NCBI RefSeq assembly: GCF_030908245.1
Contig: NZ_JAVFJJ010000008.1
Location: 62,001 to 126,000 of the forward strand
Length of the DNA: 64,000 nucleotides
Direction: 5' to 3'
From: Sinomonas sp. ASV322
GTDB taxonomy: Bacteria; Actinomycetota; Actinomycetes; Actinomycetales; Micrococcaceae
Shown here: positions 7,988 to 16,919 of the stretch, in pieces
Numbering within the stretch: position 1 is the first letter of the stretch
Layout: the number at the start of each line of letters is the position of its first letter
Notes under the pieces: model-generated
Database searches by the model: none
What the model was told of the DNA's origin: nothing
What the model saw: the letters and a program-made list of their open reading frames with translations, nothing else
Translations under genes and position numbers: made by a program

Positions 7988-8992
7988 ATGGCCAAGCGCC
8001 CCACGCTGACGGATGTCGCGGCTGCTGCGGGCGTCTCTCGCGCGCTCGCCTCGATCGTGATGCGCAACGCACCCGGCGCGAGCGACGCGACCCGCGAGCG
8101 CGTCCTCGCGGCCGCGTCAGCCCTCGGCTACCGGCCGGACGCGCGGGCGCGCCTTCTGCGTAGTACCCGGAGCCATCTGCTCGGCGTCGTGTTCGACGTC
8201 GACGGCGCCTTCCACACCGAAATCGTCGAGGCCCTCTATCCCGCGGCGGCGGCCCGAGGATTCGACGTGATCCTGAGCGCCCGCGGCCCGCGCCGTCCCG
8301 AGGACGAGGCCGTCCGGTCCCTCCTCGACCTCGGCTCCGAGGCCCTGCTCGTCCTCGCCCCCGATTCCCCAGCCGAGGTGCTCGCGGGACATCCCGCGCC
8401 GATCATCTCGATCCTGCAGCCGCAGGCCGATCCGCGGCTCTCGAGCGCGGCCACGGACGAGGCGGCCGGGATCGCCCTCGCCGTGGGGCACCTGCGCGAG
8501 CTCGGGCATCGGCGCATCGCCCACGTCGACGGTGGTTCCGCCGTGGGTTCCGAGGCGCGCCGGGCCGCCTATGTGCGGCTCATGGAGGACGACGGCGCCG
8601 CTCCCCTCGTGCTTCCCGGCGGCCCGTCGGAAACCGACGGCATGGCGGCAGCGCGGACTCTTCTGGCGCTTCGGACCCTGCGCTCGCCCGACGCCCTGCC
8701 GACCGCCGTCGTCGTCTTCAACGACGACGCCGCCCTCGGCTTCCTGCATATCTTGGGCGAGGCGGGAATTGCCGTCCCGAAAGCCCTCTCGGTGGTCGGG
8801 TACGACGACTCGCGGCTCGCCGCCCTCGCCCATGTGAGCCTTACGAGCGTGCGCCAGGATCCGGACGCGCTCGCGGCCGCAGCCGTCTACGCGGCAGCAG
8901 CTGCCTTGGACGGGCGCCGCGCACACACGCTCGTGCCGCCGTCGCTCACCGTGAGGTCGAGCACGGCGCCGCCACCCGTCGTCGACCGCTAG
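7988..8992 (+). CDS. LacI-family transcriptional regulator (module 2)
   Basis: A 334-residue LacI/GalR regulator. The helix-turn-helix (TLTDVAAAAGVSRALAS) and hinge (LGYRPDARARLL) are followed by a ligand-binding domain with FNDDAALGFL and VVGYDDSRLA. ATG 7988 was preferred over the in-frame upstream start at 7910 because GGAGAG precedes it by 7 nt and the operator at 7935-7950 would otherwise lie inside the coding region. It probably represses itself and the divergent dehydrogenase/isomerase operon. A similar site in front of the ABC importer suggests it may also touch uptake. The effector is unknown. Confidence 0.9.
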   Translation: MAKRPTLTDVAAAAGVSRALASIVMRNAPGASDATRERVLAAASALGYRPDARARLLRSTRSHLLGVVFDVDGAFHTEIVEALYPAAAARGFDVILSARGPRRPEDEAVRSLLDLGSEALLVLAPDSPAEVLAGHPAPIISILQPQADPRLSSAATDEAAGIALAVGHLRELGHRRIAHVDGGSAVGSEARRAAYVRLMEDDGAAPLVLPGGPSETDGMAAARTLLALRTLRSPDALPTAVVVFNDDAALGFLHILGEAGIAVPKALSVVGYDDSRLAALAHVSLTSVRQDPDALAAAAVYAAAAALDGRRAHTLVPPSLTVRSSTAPPPVVDR

Positions 8993-9192
8993 CGCAACGC
9001 CGCCACCCGCTTCCGAAACCGTCGTCCCCAACTTCTCCCCGGCCCCGGCGCCGGGCTCCCCAAGTTCAAGCTTCAATCCGCGGCGTGTCGCCGGAATCGC
9101 TCGGCAAGTGGCGGCGTCTTCGGCCTGAAGTCGGGGAACGCCGCAGCGACGCAGCGCAAGACCTGGGGAACTCGGCGGCGGCGGATCCGTCG

Positions 9193-10206
9193 TTACGCCT
9201 CGGCGAGCACCCCTGCGGCCCGTGCGGCCTCAAGCAAGACGCCCGCGGCGACCTCGAGCCCCTCGATACGGCCGAGGGAGACATCCTCGTGCTCGATATT
9301 GACCATCATGTCGGCGTCCACGTCGTACAGGGCGCGGAGGAAGTCGGCCCAGTAGGCGGTGTCGTGGCCGCGGCCGAGGGCCACGAAGTCCCACGCGGAG
9401 TCCTTGGGCCACTCGTTGGCCCACTCGTCGCCCCCAAGGTTGGTGCGTGGCTCATCCGGGGAGAGGCGCCGGAAACGGTTGTCGAGCACGCCGTAGAGCT
9501 TCGCATTCTCAGTGTTCACCCGGACGTCCTTTGCCGCGGCGTGGAACACGAGGGGCCCGAGCTCGCGGACCACCGCGACGGGGTCCATCTGCTGCCAGAA
9601 CAGGTGCGACGCGTCGAGCTCGACGCCCACATGGGTGGCCCCCGTGAGCTCGACGAGCTTGTAGACGTCCGCTGTGTTGAACACTATGTTCTGCGGGTGC
9701 AGCTCGAGTGCCACCTTCACACCGTGGTCGGCGGCGAGCCGATCGGTCTCGCGCCAGAACTTCGCCGCGATGTCCCACTGGTAGTCGAGCACGTCGAGAG
9801 CAGCGGAGTTCCACGCGTTCACGATCCAGTTCGTCACGGTCGCGCCGGGCTCGCCGCCCGGCAGGCCGGACATGGTCACGACCCGGTTCTGGCCGAGGCG
9901 CTCAGCGAGGCGGATGGAGCGCCGGACATCTTCGGCGTGCTTCTCGCCGATCTCGGGCTTGGGGTGCAGCGGGTTGCCGTTGCAGTTCAGGCCCGCGATC
10001 GAGACCCCGGTGCCCTCGAAGACCCCCAGGTAGTCGTCGCGCGCGGCGTCGCTGACGAGGATGCCGTCCATGGTCGGAACGTGGACGGCCGGCAGGAATC
10101 CACCCGTGTTGATCTCGATCCCCGTCAGGCCGAGGCCTGCGATGACCTTGAGCGCCTCCGGCAGCGGACGGTCGTGGAGGACCGCGTTGTAGGCACCAAG
10201 CTTCAC
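9193..10206 (-). CDS. Sugar phosphate isomerase/epimerase family TIM-barrel protein
   Basis: A 337-residue xylose isomerase-like TIM barrel. Visible segments include GIEINTGGF, VALELHPQN with a metal-ligand Glu, GVELDASHLFWQQ, VFHAAAKD and VNIEHEDVS with a late Glu. The length and the WPKDSAWDF insertion match a group usually found beside Gfo/Idh dehydrogenases in actinobacterial sugar clusters. The ATG at 10206 overlaps the upstream dehydrogenase stop by 4 nt. The reaction is therefore likely to be isomerisation, epimerisation or dehydration of the keto product of that dehydrogenase; the exact substrate cannot be told. Confidence 0.8.
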   Translation of the reverse strand: MKLGAYNAVLHDRPLPEALKVIAGLGLTGIEINTGGFLPAVHVPTMDGILVSDAARDDYLGVFEGTGVSIAGLNCNGNPLHPKPEIGEKHAEDVRRSIRLAERLGQNRVVTMSGLPGGEPGATVTNWIVNAWNSAALDVLDYQWDIAAKFWRETDRLAADHGVKVALELHPQNIVFNTADVYKLVELTGATHVGVELDASHLFWQQMDPVAVVRELGPLVFHAAAKDVRVNTENAKLYGVLDNRFRRLSPDEPRTNLGGDEWANEWPKDSAWDFVALGRGHDTAYWADFLRALYDVDADMMVNIEHEDVSLGRIEGLEVAAGVLLEAARAAGVLAEA

Positions 10207-11390
10207 AGCGAGACCCGCTTCCCGTTGTTCTGGGCCGACACGGCCACGGCGTCGAGGATCTCCATGTTGCGCACGCCCTCGGCGAACGTCGCGCAGCGCG
10301 GGAGGGACTCGGACTCGGGCAGGCCCGCGACCTCCTCAAGGAACGCGCGGGCCTGGTAGCCGAACGCGTCATTCTGGCCGAAGCCGACGCTCGGCGCATC
10401 CATCGCGAGTCCTCCCGCGATGTACGGGTGATCCGGCCCGAGGATCACCTGGCGGAAGCCGTTCTCCGAGGCCCGACCCTCCGAGAGGAACAGGCCGATC
10501 TCCGACGGGCGGCGCTGGTCGAAGAACGCCGCACCCTTCTCGCAGAACACCTCGAACATGAGCGAGTTGGCGTGGCCAGCCGCAACCCGGGAGACAGAAA
10601 GCGACCCGATGCACTGGGCGAACTCGGCGGAGAAGGAGGCAACGTCGTCGTTCTCGACGAGTTCGAACGTGTCGCTCACGGCCGCGTGATCGTGGCCCAT
10701 GACCGCGCCGAGCGGGAGCGGCCGCTTCGTGATCGCCGTCGAGAGCTGGCCACCCGAGACGGCCTGGATGTCGCCGCACAGGAACTCGCCCACGTACGCG
10801 AGGTGGCTTCCGACATCGGCCAATGCCCCCGAACCGGGCGCTCCTTTGTAGCGCCAGCTCATCGGCGCGTCGGGGCTGCAGCCGTAGTCGGTCCAGTACC
10901 GTCCGGAGAAGTGCAGCGGCCGGCCGAGCGTGCCGTTCTGGATGAGCTCGCGGATCGCCGCAATGCCGGGAGTGCGGCGGTATGTGAAGCCGATCCGGGC
11001 CAGCGTTCCGCGGGACTCCGCGGCCTGCGCGGCGTCGTCCATGGCGCGCGCATCGGCGAGGGAGTCGGAAAGCGGCTTCTCGCACAGCACGTGCTTGCCC
11101 GCAGCGAGGAGGCCCTCGACGACCTCGCGGTGCAGGGAGTTCGCGATGACGACGCTCACGACGTCGATGTCGTCCGCCTCCGCGATGGCCTGCCACGAGG
11201 CGTCGTGACGCTCGTAGCCGAAGCGCCGGGCCGCGGCCTGGCCGAACTCGGCGTTGACGTCGCCGATCGAGACGAGGCGGATCTCCGGGAGACTGGGGCG
11301 GTACAGGGTGCTCGCGGTGCGGTAGGCGGCCGCGTGGGCCTTGCCGGCCATGCCGGCGCCGATGACGGCAACGCCGAGGGACTCGGGCAT
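10203..11390 (-). CDS. Gfo/Idh/MocA oxidoreductase (module 3)
   Basis: A 395-residue dehydrogenase, longer than the other copies here. GAGMAG is at residues 11-16 and CEKP at 102-105. The catalytic His lies in ADVGSHLAY (about residue 194) instead of HDFD, placing it in a different subfamily from the other three in the window. ATG 11390 follows AGGAGA; the longer in-frame extension upstream is proline-rich and unlikely to be translated. It forms a coupled operon with the isomerase-like gene and is divergent from a LacI gene. A 12-bp palindrome and an IolR-like site lie in between, so dual control is plausible. Confidence 0.85.
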   Translation of the reverse strand: MPESLGVAVIGAGMAGKAHAAAYRTASTLYRPSLPEIRLVSIGDVNAEFGQAAARRFGYERHDASWQAIAEADDIDVVSVVIANSLHREVVEGLLAAGKHVLCEKPLSDSLADARAMDDAAQAAESRGTLARIGFTYRRTPGIAAIRELIQNGTLGRPLHFSGRYWTDYGCSPDAPMSWRYKGAPGSGALADVGSHLAYVGEFLCGDIQAVSGGQLSTAITKRPLPLGAVMGHDHAAVSDTFELVENDDVASFSAEFAQCIGSLSVSRVAAGHANSLMFEVFCEKGAAFFDQRRPSEIGLFLSEGRASENGFRQVILGPDHPYIAGGLAMDAPSVGFGQNDAFGYQARAFLEEVAGLPESESLPRCATFAEGVRNMEILDAVAVSAQNNGKRVSL

Positions 11391-11442
11391 GATCTCTCCT
11401 AAGGGCGGGAGGGGTGGGTGTAAAGGAGCTGGAGGTGGAATT

Positions 11443-11454
11443 TGGAGCGCTCCA
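11443..11454. promoter_or_regulatory. Palindromic operator, probably for the LacI protein at 11542
   Basis: TGGAGCGCTCCA is a perfect 12-bp palindrome with a central GC, placed between the divergent module 3 operon and its LacI gene. Confidence 0.55.
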
Positions 11455-11477
11455 CACATCGAGGATAGGGAGGGGAG

Positions 11478-11491
11478 TTTGTCCTGTCAAT
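11478..11491. promoter_or_regulatory. IolR-like operator (degenerate), module 3
   Basis: TTTGTCCTGTCAAT keeps the left half of the recurring palindrome and 11 of 14 positions of a perfect TTTGTCCTGACAAA site. It suggests that module 3 is partly under the inositol regulator. Confidence 0.45.
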
Positions 11492-11541
11492 AGTCCAGCG
11501 ACGCCGACGACTACACTCGGCGGGAGTGCCATGATGGTCGC

Positions 11542-12564
11542 GTGGCTGCTGATCCTCGCCCGACGATCTACGACGTCGCGCAACGCGCCGGCGTCTCGAA
11601 ATCGCTCGTCTCGCTCGTGCTCCGGGACGCCCCCCACGTGAGCGACGCTCGCCGCCAGGCCGTCCTCGCCGCGATCGAGGCGCTCGGATATCGCCCGAGC
11701 CGTGCCGCGAGCGTGCTCGCGAGCCAACGGACGCGGGCCGTGGGCGTGCTCATCGACGACTTCCACAACCCGTGGTTCGTCGAGCTCCTCGCGGGCCTCC
11801 GGTCCATCCTCGACCCGGAGGGATACACCGTCAGCGTCGCGGACCTCCAGCTCGAGGCCGCTTCGGGGCGCAACCCGGTCGATGGCTTCATCGCCCAGCA
11901 CGTCGATGCGCTGGTCCTCGCCGCCGAGCCCGACGAGGGGCTTCTGCGCGACGTACCGATGCCCGTCGTCGTCGCCGGCGTCCGTGAGCTCGGCTCCGGC
12001 GCGCTCCCCCAGGCAGACATCGTGGCGGGCCACGACGACCACGGCGGCGAGCTTGCGACGCGCCACCTCCTCGCCCTGGGCCACACCGCCGTCGGGCACG
12101 TGAGCGGGCGCGGCGGGCCGGCGGCCCACCGGCGGCGCGGCTACGAGCGCGCCATGGGGGCCGCGGACCTCGAACCATTCGTGGCCGGGACCGCCGGAGG
12201 GACCTCGGAGAACGACGGCTACGCGGCCACCGCCCGGCTCCTCCGCGAGCACCCGGAACTCACGGGTCTCGTCGTCGCGAACGACGTCATGGCCGTGGGC
12301 GCCCTCGCCGCGCTCAGCGAAAGGGGGCTCTCCGCGCCCGGGGATGTCGCCGTCGTCGGCTATGACAACTCGCCCCTCGCCGCCTACCGCTATCTCGCAC
12401 TCACGAGCGTCGACCCCCACAGCCGCGAGATCGGCGCTGAAACCGCACGGACCCTCCTGGCCCGGCTCGAGCACCCGGACGCGCCGCCGCGACGAGCGCT
12501 CCTCGAGCCGTCGCTCGTGGTCCGCGGCTCGACGGCGCCTCCGCGGAGCACCGGAGTCGACTGA
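11542..12564 (+). CDS. LacI-family transcriptional regulator (module 3)
   Basis: A 340-residue LacI/GalR regulator: helix-turn-helix PTIYDVAQRAGVSKSLVS, hinge LGYRPSRAASVLA, then a sensor domain with DDFHNPWF, VVANDVMAVGALA and VVGYDNSPLA. The GTG at 11542 is the only start that leaves the whole DNA-binding domain without an implausible extension; its ribosome binding site is weak. It is divergent from the module 3 dehydrogenase/isomerase operon and probably regulates it through the palindrome at 11443-11454. It converges on the ABC importer operon, separated by two strong hairpins. Confidence 0.88.
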   Translation: MAADPRPTIYDVAQRAGVSKSLVSLVLRDAPHVSDARRQAVLAAIEALGYRPSRAASVLASQRTRAVGVLIDDFHNPWFVELLAGLRSILDPEGYTVSVADLQLEAASGRNPVDGFIAQHVDALVLAAEPDEGLLRDVPMPVVVAGVRELGSGALPQADIVAGHDDHGGELATRHLLALGHTAVGHVSGRGGPAAHRRRGYERAMGAADLEPFVAGTAGGTSENDGYAATARLLREHPELTGLVVANDVMAVGALAALSERGLSAPGDVAVVGYDNSPLAAYRYLALTSVDPHSREIGAETARTLLARLEHPDAPPRRALLEPSLVVRGSTAPPRSTGVD

Positions 12565-12575
12565 CCTCCGCACCC

Positions 12576-12637
12576 CATCGACTGCTGGGCAACTGCCGTT
12601 TTGGGGGCCGAGAACTGCAGCTATGCAGCAGTCGATG
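12576..12637. terminator. Hairpin 1 between LacI and the ABC operon
   Basis: The 12-bp arms CATCGACTGCTG (12576-12587) and CAGCAGTCGATG (12626-12637) are perfectly complementary, with a long loop. They lie in the 233-bp gap between convergent genes, so a terminator role is likely. Confidence 0.45.
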
Positions 12638-12658
12638 CGGTCTTGCGTGCAAGCAGAC

Positions 12659-12700
12659 GACGACGGCGCGGCGGGCTGGGTGCCGTGCCGCGCCGTCGTC
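12659..12700. terminator. Hairpin 2 between LacI and the ABC operon
   Basis: The 14-bp GC-rich arms GACGACGGCGCGGC (12659-12672) and its exact complement (12687-12700) enclose a 14-nt loop. This is a probable intrinsic-type terminator for one or both convergent units, without a U-tract. Confidence 0.55.
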
Positions 12701-12797
12701 ATGGGCTGGCCACGCGTCGGGAGCGACCCGGCCGGGCGTTGGGCCTTTTCGACACGTGGCCACCTCTCGCTTCACGCGTGGCCAGCTCTGGCCGGGG

Positions 12798-13706
12798 TCA
12801 GGCGGTGGTGGAGTCGATGCCGACAGCCTCGGCTTCAGCTTTGGCTTCGGCGAGGGCGTCTTTGTGGCCGCCGAGCTGTTCGAGTTCGTGGGCGAGTTCG
12901 GCGAGCTCGGCACCGCCGGCCATCTGGGCCGTGAGCTCTTCGAGGGTGATGTCCTTCTTGTCGTAATAGCCGATCGAGCGTCCGCGCTTCAGGAGCAGGA
13001 AGCGGTCCCCGACGGGGTAGGCGTGGTGGGGGTTGTGGGTGATGAAGATGACCCCGAGGCCGCGGTCGCGGGCCTGGAGGATGTAGCGCAGCACGACCCC
13101 GGACTGCTTCACGCCCAGGGCCGCAGTGGGCTCGTCCAGGATCAGGACCTTGGCGCCGAAGTACACCGCGCGGGCAATCGCGACGCACTGGCGCTCGCCG
13201 CCGGAGAGCTGGCCGATGGGCTGCTCGACATCGCGCAGGTCGATGCCCATGTCGGCGAGCTCCTTCTTGGTGATCTCCTTCATCCGGGCCACGTCCATGC
13301 GCCGGAACGGGCCGGCGCCGGTGGTGAGCTCGGAGCCGAGGAAGAAGTTCCGCCAGATCGGCATGAGGGAGACGACGGCGAGGTCCTGGTAGACCGCGGC
13401 GATCCCGGAGTCCAGGGCCTCGCGAGGGCTCGAGAGCCTGCGCTCTTCGCCCATGATCGAGAACGTGCCCGCATCGTGCTGGTGCAGGCCGGCGATGATC
13501 TTGATCAGGGTCGACTTCCCGGCGCCGTTGTCCCCGAGCACGCACGTGACCCGGCCGTTGTCCACGGCCATCGTCACATCGCGCAGAGCGATGACGTTCC
13601 CATAGTGCTTGCCCACCGAGTCGAGCTTGAGCAGGTGCACCGCGCGGTCGGTGAGCGGGTCGGTCTCGCCCTTCAGGAGGGTCTCGTTGGAGATGTGCTG
13701 TCCCAT
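12798..13706 (-). CDS. Sugar/cyclitol ABC importer ATP-binding protein (single domain)
   Basis: A 302-residue ATPase with Walker A GDNGAGKS at about residues 58-65, signature LSGGE at 167-171 and Walker B LILDEP at 188-193. Unlike the usual CUT2 ATPases (RbsA/MglA type, two fused domains of about 500 residues) it has one nucleotide-binding domain, as in FrcA-type systems, so it should work as a homodimer. The C-terminal 40 residues form an Ala/Glu-rich helix. It is the last gene of the binding protein - permease - ATPase operon, 5 nt after the permease. Its position beside iolR and iolB suggests inositol uptake. Confidence 0.88.
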   Translation of the reverse strand: MGQHISNETLLKGETDPLTDRAVHLLKLDSVGKHYGNVIALRDVTMAVDNGRVTCVLGDNGAGKSTLIKIIAGLHQHDAGTFSIMGEERRLSSPREALDSGIAAVYQDLAVVSLMPIWRNFFLGSELTTGAGPFRRMDVARMKEITKKELADMGIDLRDVEQPIGQLSGGERQCVAIARAVYFGAKVLILDEPTAALGVKQSGVVLRYILQARDRGLGVIFITHNPHHAYPVGDRFLLLKRGRSIGYYDKKDITLEELTAQMAGGAELAELAHELEQLGGHKDALAEAKAEAEAVGIDSTTA

Positions 13707-13711
13707 GATCC

Positions 13712-14764
13712 CTACTTCCTTTCGGCGCGGTTCTTGACGATGAGGTTCACGATCGTGGCCAGCAGGAGCATCAGGCCCAGGAAGAACTTGAACCAGTCGG
13801 GGTTCCACTGGGCGTAGACGATGCCCTTGTTGGCCATGCCGAAGATGAAGGCCCCGATCGCCCCGCCCACCGCGGAGCCGTAGCCGCCGGTGAGCAGGCA
13901 GCCGCCGATCACGGCGGCGATGATGTAGAGGAACTCGTTGCCCACGCCCTCCCCGGACTGGACGGCGTCGAACGCGAACAGGTTGTGCATTCCCAGGAGC
14001 CAGCCGCAGAACCCGACCCCCATGAACAGCCCGATCTTCGTCGCGGTGACCGGGACCCCGACGGCGCGGGCGGCGTTCGCGTCCCCGCCCACCGAGAAGA
14101 TCCAGTTCCCGACCCGGGTGCGCAGGAGGATCCACGACGCGATCACCACGAGCACGACCCAGTAGAGGATCGGAATCTTGAAGTCGACGCCTCCCACGAC
14201 GAGCTCCGAAGCGAACACTGCCTTGGCCGCGGCGAATCCGTCCATGGTCGCGATCGACGGCGAGGAAACCGCCCCGCCGATCAGGCGGGTCAGGGCCAGG
14301 TTCAGACCCGTGAGCATGAGGAACGTCGCCAGGGTCACGATGAACGAGGGCAGCTTGGTCTTGGACTGGATCCACCCGTTGACAAGCCCGATGGTCAGGG
14401 AGACGACGAGCGCGAGGCCCACCCCGACCCAGACATTCAGCGAGAAGTACCACGAGAACAGGGATGCGGTGAGGGACGACGTGATGACGGCGACGCCCGC
14501 GGAGAGGTCGAACTCGCCGCCGATCATCAGCAGCGAGACCCCGACGGCCATGATGCCGATCGTCGAGGAACCGTAGAGCACGGTCGCGAAGGCATTGGGC
14601 TGCAGGAACGTGCTCGAGACGAGCGAGAAGAAGATGAAGAGGACGACGGCGCCCACGAGCGCGCCCACTTCGGGGCGTCCGAGGAGCTTCTGGAAGGGGC
14701 TGCGACGCCCGACCCGCTCGTCTGCGATCGGCGTCGGGGCCGAGGGCAGTGTTGCTGTTGCCAT
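13712..14764 (-). CDS. Sugar/cyclitol ABC importer permease
   Basis: A 350-residue CUT2-family inner-membrane permease with about 9-10 hydrophobic segments. It contains [11 protein letters not shown], the family's counterpart of the ribose-permease GGIDLSVG motif, and the cytoplasmic [14 protein letters not shown] loop that contacts the ATPase. The ATG at 14764 follows AAGGAG. Together with the binding protein and single-domain ATPase it forms one transporter. Substrate assignment to inositol rests on neighbours (iolR, iolB, the iol operon) and not on the protein itself. Confidence 0.9.
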   Translation of the reverse strand: MATATLPSAPTPIADERVGRRSPFQKLLGRPEVGALVGAVVLFIFFSLVSSTFLQPNAFATVLYGSSTIGIMAVGVSLLMIGGEFDLSAGVAVITSSLTASLFSWYFSLNVWVGVGLALVVSLTIGLVNGWIQSKTKLPSFIVTLATFLMLTGLNLALTRLIGGAVSSPSIATMDGFAAAKAVFASELVVGGVDFKIPILYWVVLVVIASWILLRTRVGNWIFSVGGDANAARAVGVPVTATKIGLFMGVGFCGWLLGMHNLFAFDAVQSGEGVGNEFLYIIAAVIGGCLLTGGYGSAVGGAIGAFIFGMANKGIVYAQWNPDWFKFFLGLMLLLATIVNLIVKNRAERK

Positions 14765-14824
14765 GGGAAGGACTCCTTGTCGGGCGGGCCGCGCGGCGGG
14801 CGCCGCGCGGCCCGGTTCCTTGGT

Positions 14825-15820
14825 CTAGCGGACGCCCTGCTGGGCGAACTTGAGGACAGTGGACGCGTTGGCCTTGTCCACGATGGTCGGTCCGGTCAGC
14901 ACGGGCTGACCACCGCCGAGCTTGAAGCCGCCGCGCTTGTTCTGCCATAGCGCGTCGACCGACATGTAGCCCTGGAGCCATGGCTGCTGGTCGACCGTGA
15001 AGATGACCTTGCCGTCCACGATGTCCTGCGCGAGCTCGGCATTGAGGTCGAAGCTCGCGACCTTGGCGCTGCTGCCCGCATCGGTGACCGACTTGAGCAG
15101 CGTGATCGTGATGGGGGCGCCGAGGCCGATGATCACGTCGGCGTCCTTCGAGGCCTGGAGCTTGGCCGTGGCCGTCGACTGGACGGAGGTCATGTCCTGG
15201 CCGTTCACGTACAGGATCTCGGTGCCCGGAACCTTGGCCTTCACACCCGCGCAGCGGTTCTCGAGGCCTACGTGGCCCTGCTGCTGGATCACGCAGATGG
15301 GGTGCTTGTAGCCGCCCTGCGCGAGCTTCGTTCCAACGGCCTCGCCCGCGAGCTTCTCGTTCGAGCCGAAGTGCGTGAAGGCGCCAAGCTGAGCCGAGAC
15401 GTCTTCGCCGGCGTTGAGGCTCACGACCGGGATGCCGGCATCCGTGGCCTTCTTGACAACATCTTTGAGGGCGTCCGGGGTCGCAAGCGTCACGGCAATG
15501 CCGTCGACCTTCTGGTCGATGGCCTGCTGGACAAGCTGGGCCTGACGCCCCGCCTCGGGGTCGTTGAGGTACTGCAGGTCTACATTGTCCTTCGCCGCGG
15601 CCTCTTCGGCGCCCTTGCGGACGATGTCCCAGAAGGTATCGCCAGCGGCCGCGTGGGTGATGAGGGCGACCTTGATCTTCGGGGTGGAGGCGACCTGGCC
15701 ACCACCCGCGCCTGCTGCGTTGTCTGCCGGCTTGCCGCCCTGCGAGGAACACGCCGCGAGGGCGAGCATCGGGACGGCGAGCGCCGCGACAGCCATGCGA
15801 CGCCAAGTGAAAGTGCTCAC
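14825..15820 (-). CDS. Substrate-binding lipoprotein of the ABC importer
   Basis: A 331-residue periplasmic-binding-protein type I (ribose-binding-like) lipoprotein. The lipobox ALAAC puts the lipidated Cys at residue 24 after an Ala-rich signal. The mature part has the two-lobed pattern [40 protein letters not shown] and [12 protein letters not shown]. The GTG at 15820 is preceded by GAAGGAGA. It captures the sugar or cyclitol at the cell surface and delivers it to the permease. It is the first gene of the importer operon and is divergent from the GntR gene. Two operator-like sites lie upstream. Confidence 0.9.
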   Translation of the reverse strand: MSTFTWRRMAVAALAVPMLALAACSSQGGKPADNAAGAGGGQVASTPKIKVALITHAAAGDTFWDIVRKGAEEAAAKDNVDLQYLNDPEAGRQAQLVQQAIDQKVDGIAVTLATPDALKDVVKKATDAGIPVVSLNAGEDVSAQLGAFTHFGSNEKLAGEAVGTKLAQGGYKHPICVIQQQGHVGLENRCAGVKAKVPGTEILYVNGQDMTSVQSTATAKLQASKDADVIIGLGAPITITLLKSVTDAGSSAKVASFDLNAELAQDIVDGKVIFTVDQQPWLQGYMSVDALWQNKRGGFKLGGGQPVLTGPTIVDKANASTVLKFAQQGVR

Positions 15821-15918
15821 GGGAATCTCCTTCGATCCATACGGCCCCGCCCGACAGCTGCGTCGCGGTCTCGGGCCTTGGCTTGATCTTGGGTGATCTG
15901 CCTCACGCATGTCAATAC

Positions 15919-15932
15919 TTTGTCCATACATA
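15919..15932. promoter_or_regulatory. Degenerate IolR-like site upstream of the importer
   Basis: TTTGTCCATACATA keeps the TTTGTC half and the ACA of the right half of the recurring palindrome. It lies about 100 nt upstream of the binding-protein start. This is a weak call made only because of its position. Confidence 0.35.
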
Positions 15933-15942
15933 AGCACTTTAT

Positions 15943-15958
15943 TATGGAACGATCTAGT
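15943..15958. promoter_or_regulatory. Site resembling the module 2 LacI operator
   Basis: TATGGAACGATCTAGT matches ACTAGAACGATCTAGT at 13 of 16 positions, with 11 contiguous. It sits in the importer/iolR divergent region, suggesting cross-control of uptake by the LacI protein at 7988. Confidence 0.45.
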
Positions 15959-16065
15959 GGAGGCCGACCCGTTTGTCAGGTGCCGCATACATGGGCGACA
16001 TGTCGCAAGAAGCCACGAAATCCCTGACGCCTCCCGCCAGGGAGTGCTATGATCTGCGCAAGATA

Positions 16066-16079
16066 TTTGTCCTATCAAA
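16066..16079. promoter_or_regulatory. IolR-like operator in front of the GntR gene
   Basis: TTTGTCCTATCAAA has the TTTG/CAAA arms of the palindrome and is flanked by A and T, giving ATTTG/CAAAT. It lies 50 nt upstream of the GntR start, consistent with autoregulation. Confidence 0.55.
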
Positions 16080-16129
16080 TAAACAAACGGACGAGGGCGC
16101 CCGCCCACCGCCCAGCCCAAGGAGGGGTC

Positions 16130-16870
16130 ATGGCGACCAGCCTCAACATCCCTATCGATCGGTCCTCCCCCATCCCGCTCTACCATCAGGTGGTCCAGGG
16201 CATCGAGGCGATGATCCGCACCGGTGCCCTTGAGCCGGGATCGAAGCTCGAGAACGAGATCGAGCTCGCCGCCCAGCTCAACCTGTCGCGGCCGACGATG
16301 CGAAAGGCCATGGACGAGCTCGTCCGGGCCGGCCTCCTCGTGCGCAAACGCGGCGTGGGCACGCAGGTCGTGGCGAGCCAAGTGCGCCGCCACCTCGAGC
16401 TCTCGAGCCTCTACGACGACCTCTCCCAGAGCGGCAAGGAGCCCACGACGAAGGTCCTGGCCTTCCGCCATGGCCCCGCCGAGGAGGAGGTCGCCACGAC
16501 CCTCCAGCTTCCCCCGGGGATCGGCGTCTACCACTTCACTCGGCTCCGCTCTGTCGGGGACAAGCCGTTGGCCCTCATGGAGAACTGGGTGCGGGACGAC
16601 GTCGCCGAGCTCACGGAGGAGGGCCTGCGGGCCCACGGCATGTACCAGATCCTGCGCGAGGCCGGGGTGAACTTCCGGCTCGCGAACCAGCGCATCGGCG
16701 CTACCGTCGCGGACGTCTACCAGGCGGATCTGCTGCAGACCTCGCCGGGTGCCGCCCTCGTCACGATGGAGCGCACCGCCGTCGACGACACGGGCCGCAA
16801 CGTCGAGACCGGACGGCACGTCTACCGCGCCGACTCCTACAGCTTCGAAATGACCCTCGTCCAGCGCTGA
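16130..16870 (+). CDS. iolR: GntR-family (UTRA/HutC-type) regulator, IolR-like
   Basis: A 246-residue regulator. The winged helix-turn-helix in the first about 75 residues includes PLYHQVVQGIEAMI, LNLSRPTMRKAMDEL and RKRGVGTQV. A UTRA effector domain follows (about residues 95-240). The ATG at 16130 is preceded by AAGGAGGGG; the longer frame upstream overlaps the operator and was rejected. The gene leads into iolB (49 nt) and is divergent from the importer. It is therefore the best candidate to bind the TTTGTNNNNACAAA sites scattered through the island, as IolR does in Corynebacterium glutamicum. The effector would be an inositol intermediate. The symbol is by analogy. Confidence 0.75.
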   Translation: MATSLNIPIDRSSPIPLYHQVVQGIEAMIRTGALEPGSKLENEIELAAQLNLSRPTMRKAMDELVRAGLLVRKRGVGTQVVASQVRRHLELSSLYDDLSQSGKEPTTKVLAFRHGPAEEEVATTLQLPPGIGVYHFTRLRSVGDKPLALMENWVRDDVAELTEEGLRAHGMYQILREAGVNFRLANQRIGATVADVYQADLLQTSPGAALVTMERTAVDDTGRNVETGRHVYRADSYSFEMTLVQR

Positions 16871-16919
16871 GAACGCCACGTTCCGGCGCCGGGATCGAAC
16901 CACGGAAAGGAACACCCGC

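Noticed and set aside
12798-15806. A 1002-codon frame through the whole importer operon
   Set aside because: It is the ATPase frame extended through shadows of the permease and binding-protein genes; each of these has its own start, ribosome binding site and motifs in another frame.
16049-16129. Longer start for the GntR gene
   Set aside because: The extension overlaps the operator at 16066-16079 and reads as low-complexity basic sequence; AAGGAGGGG precedes ATG 16130.
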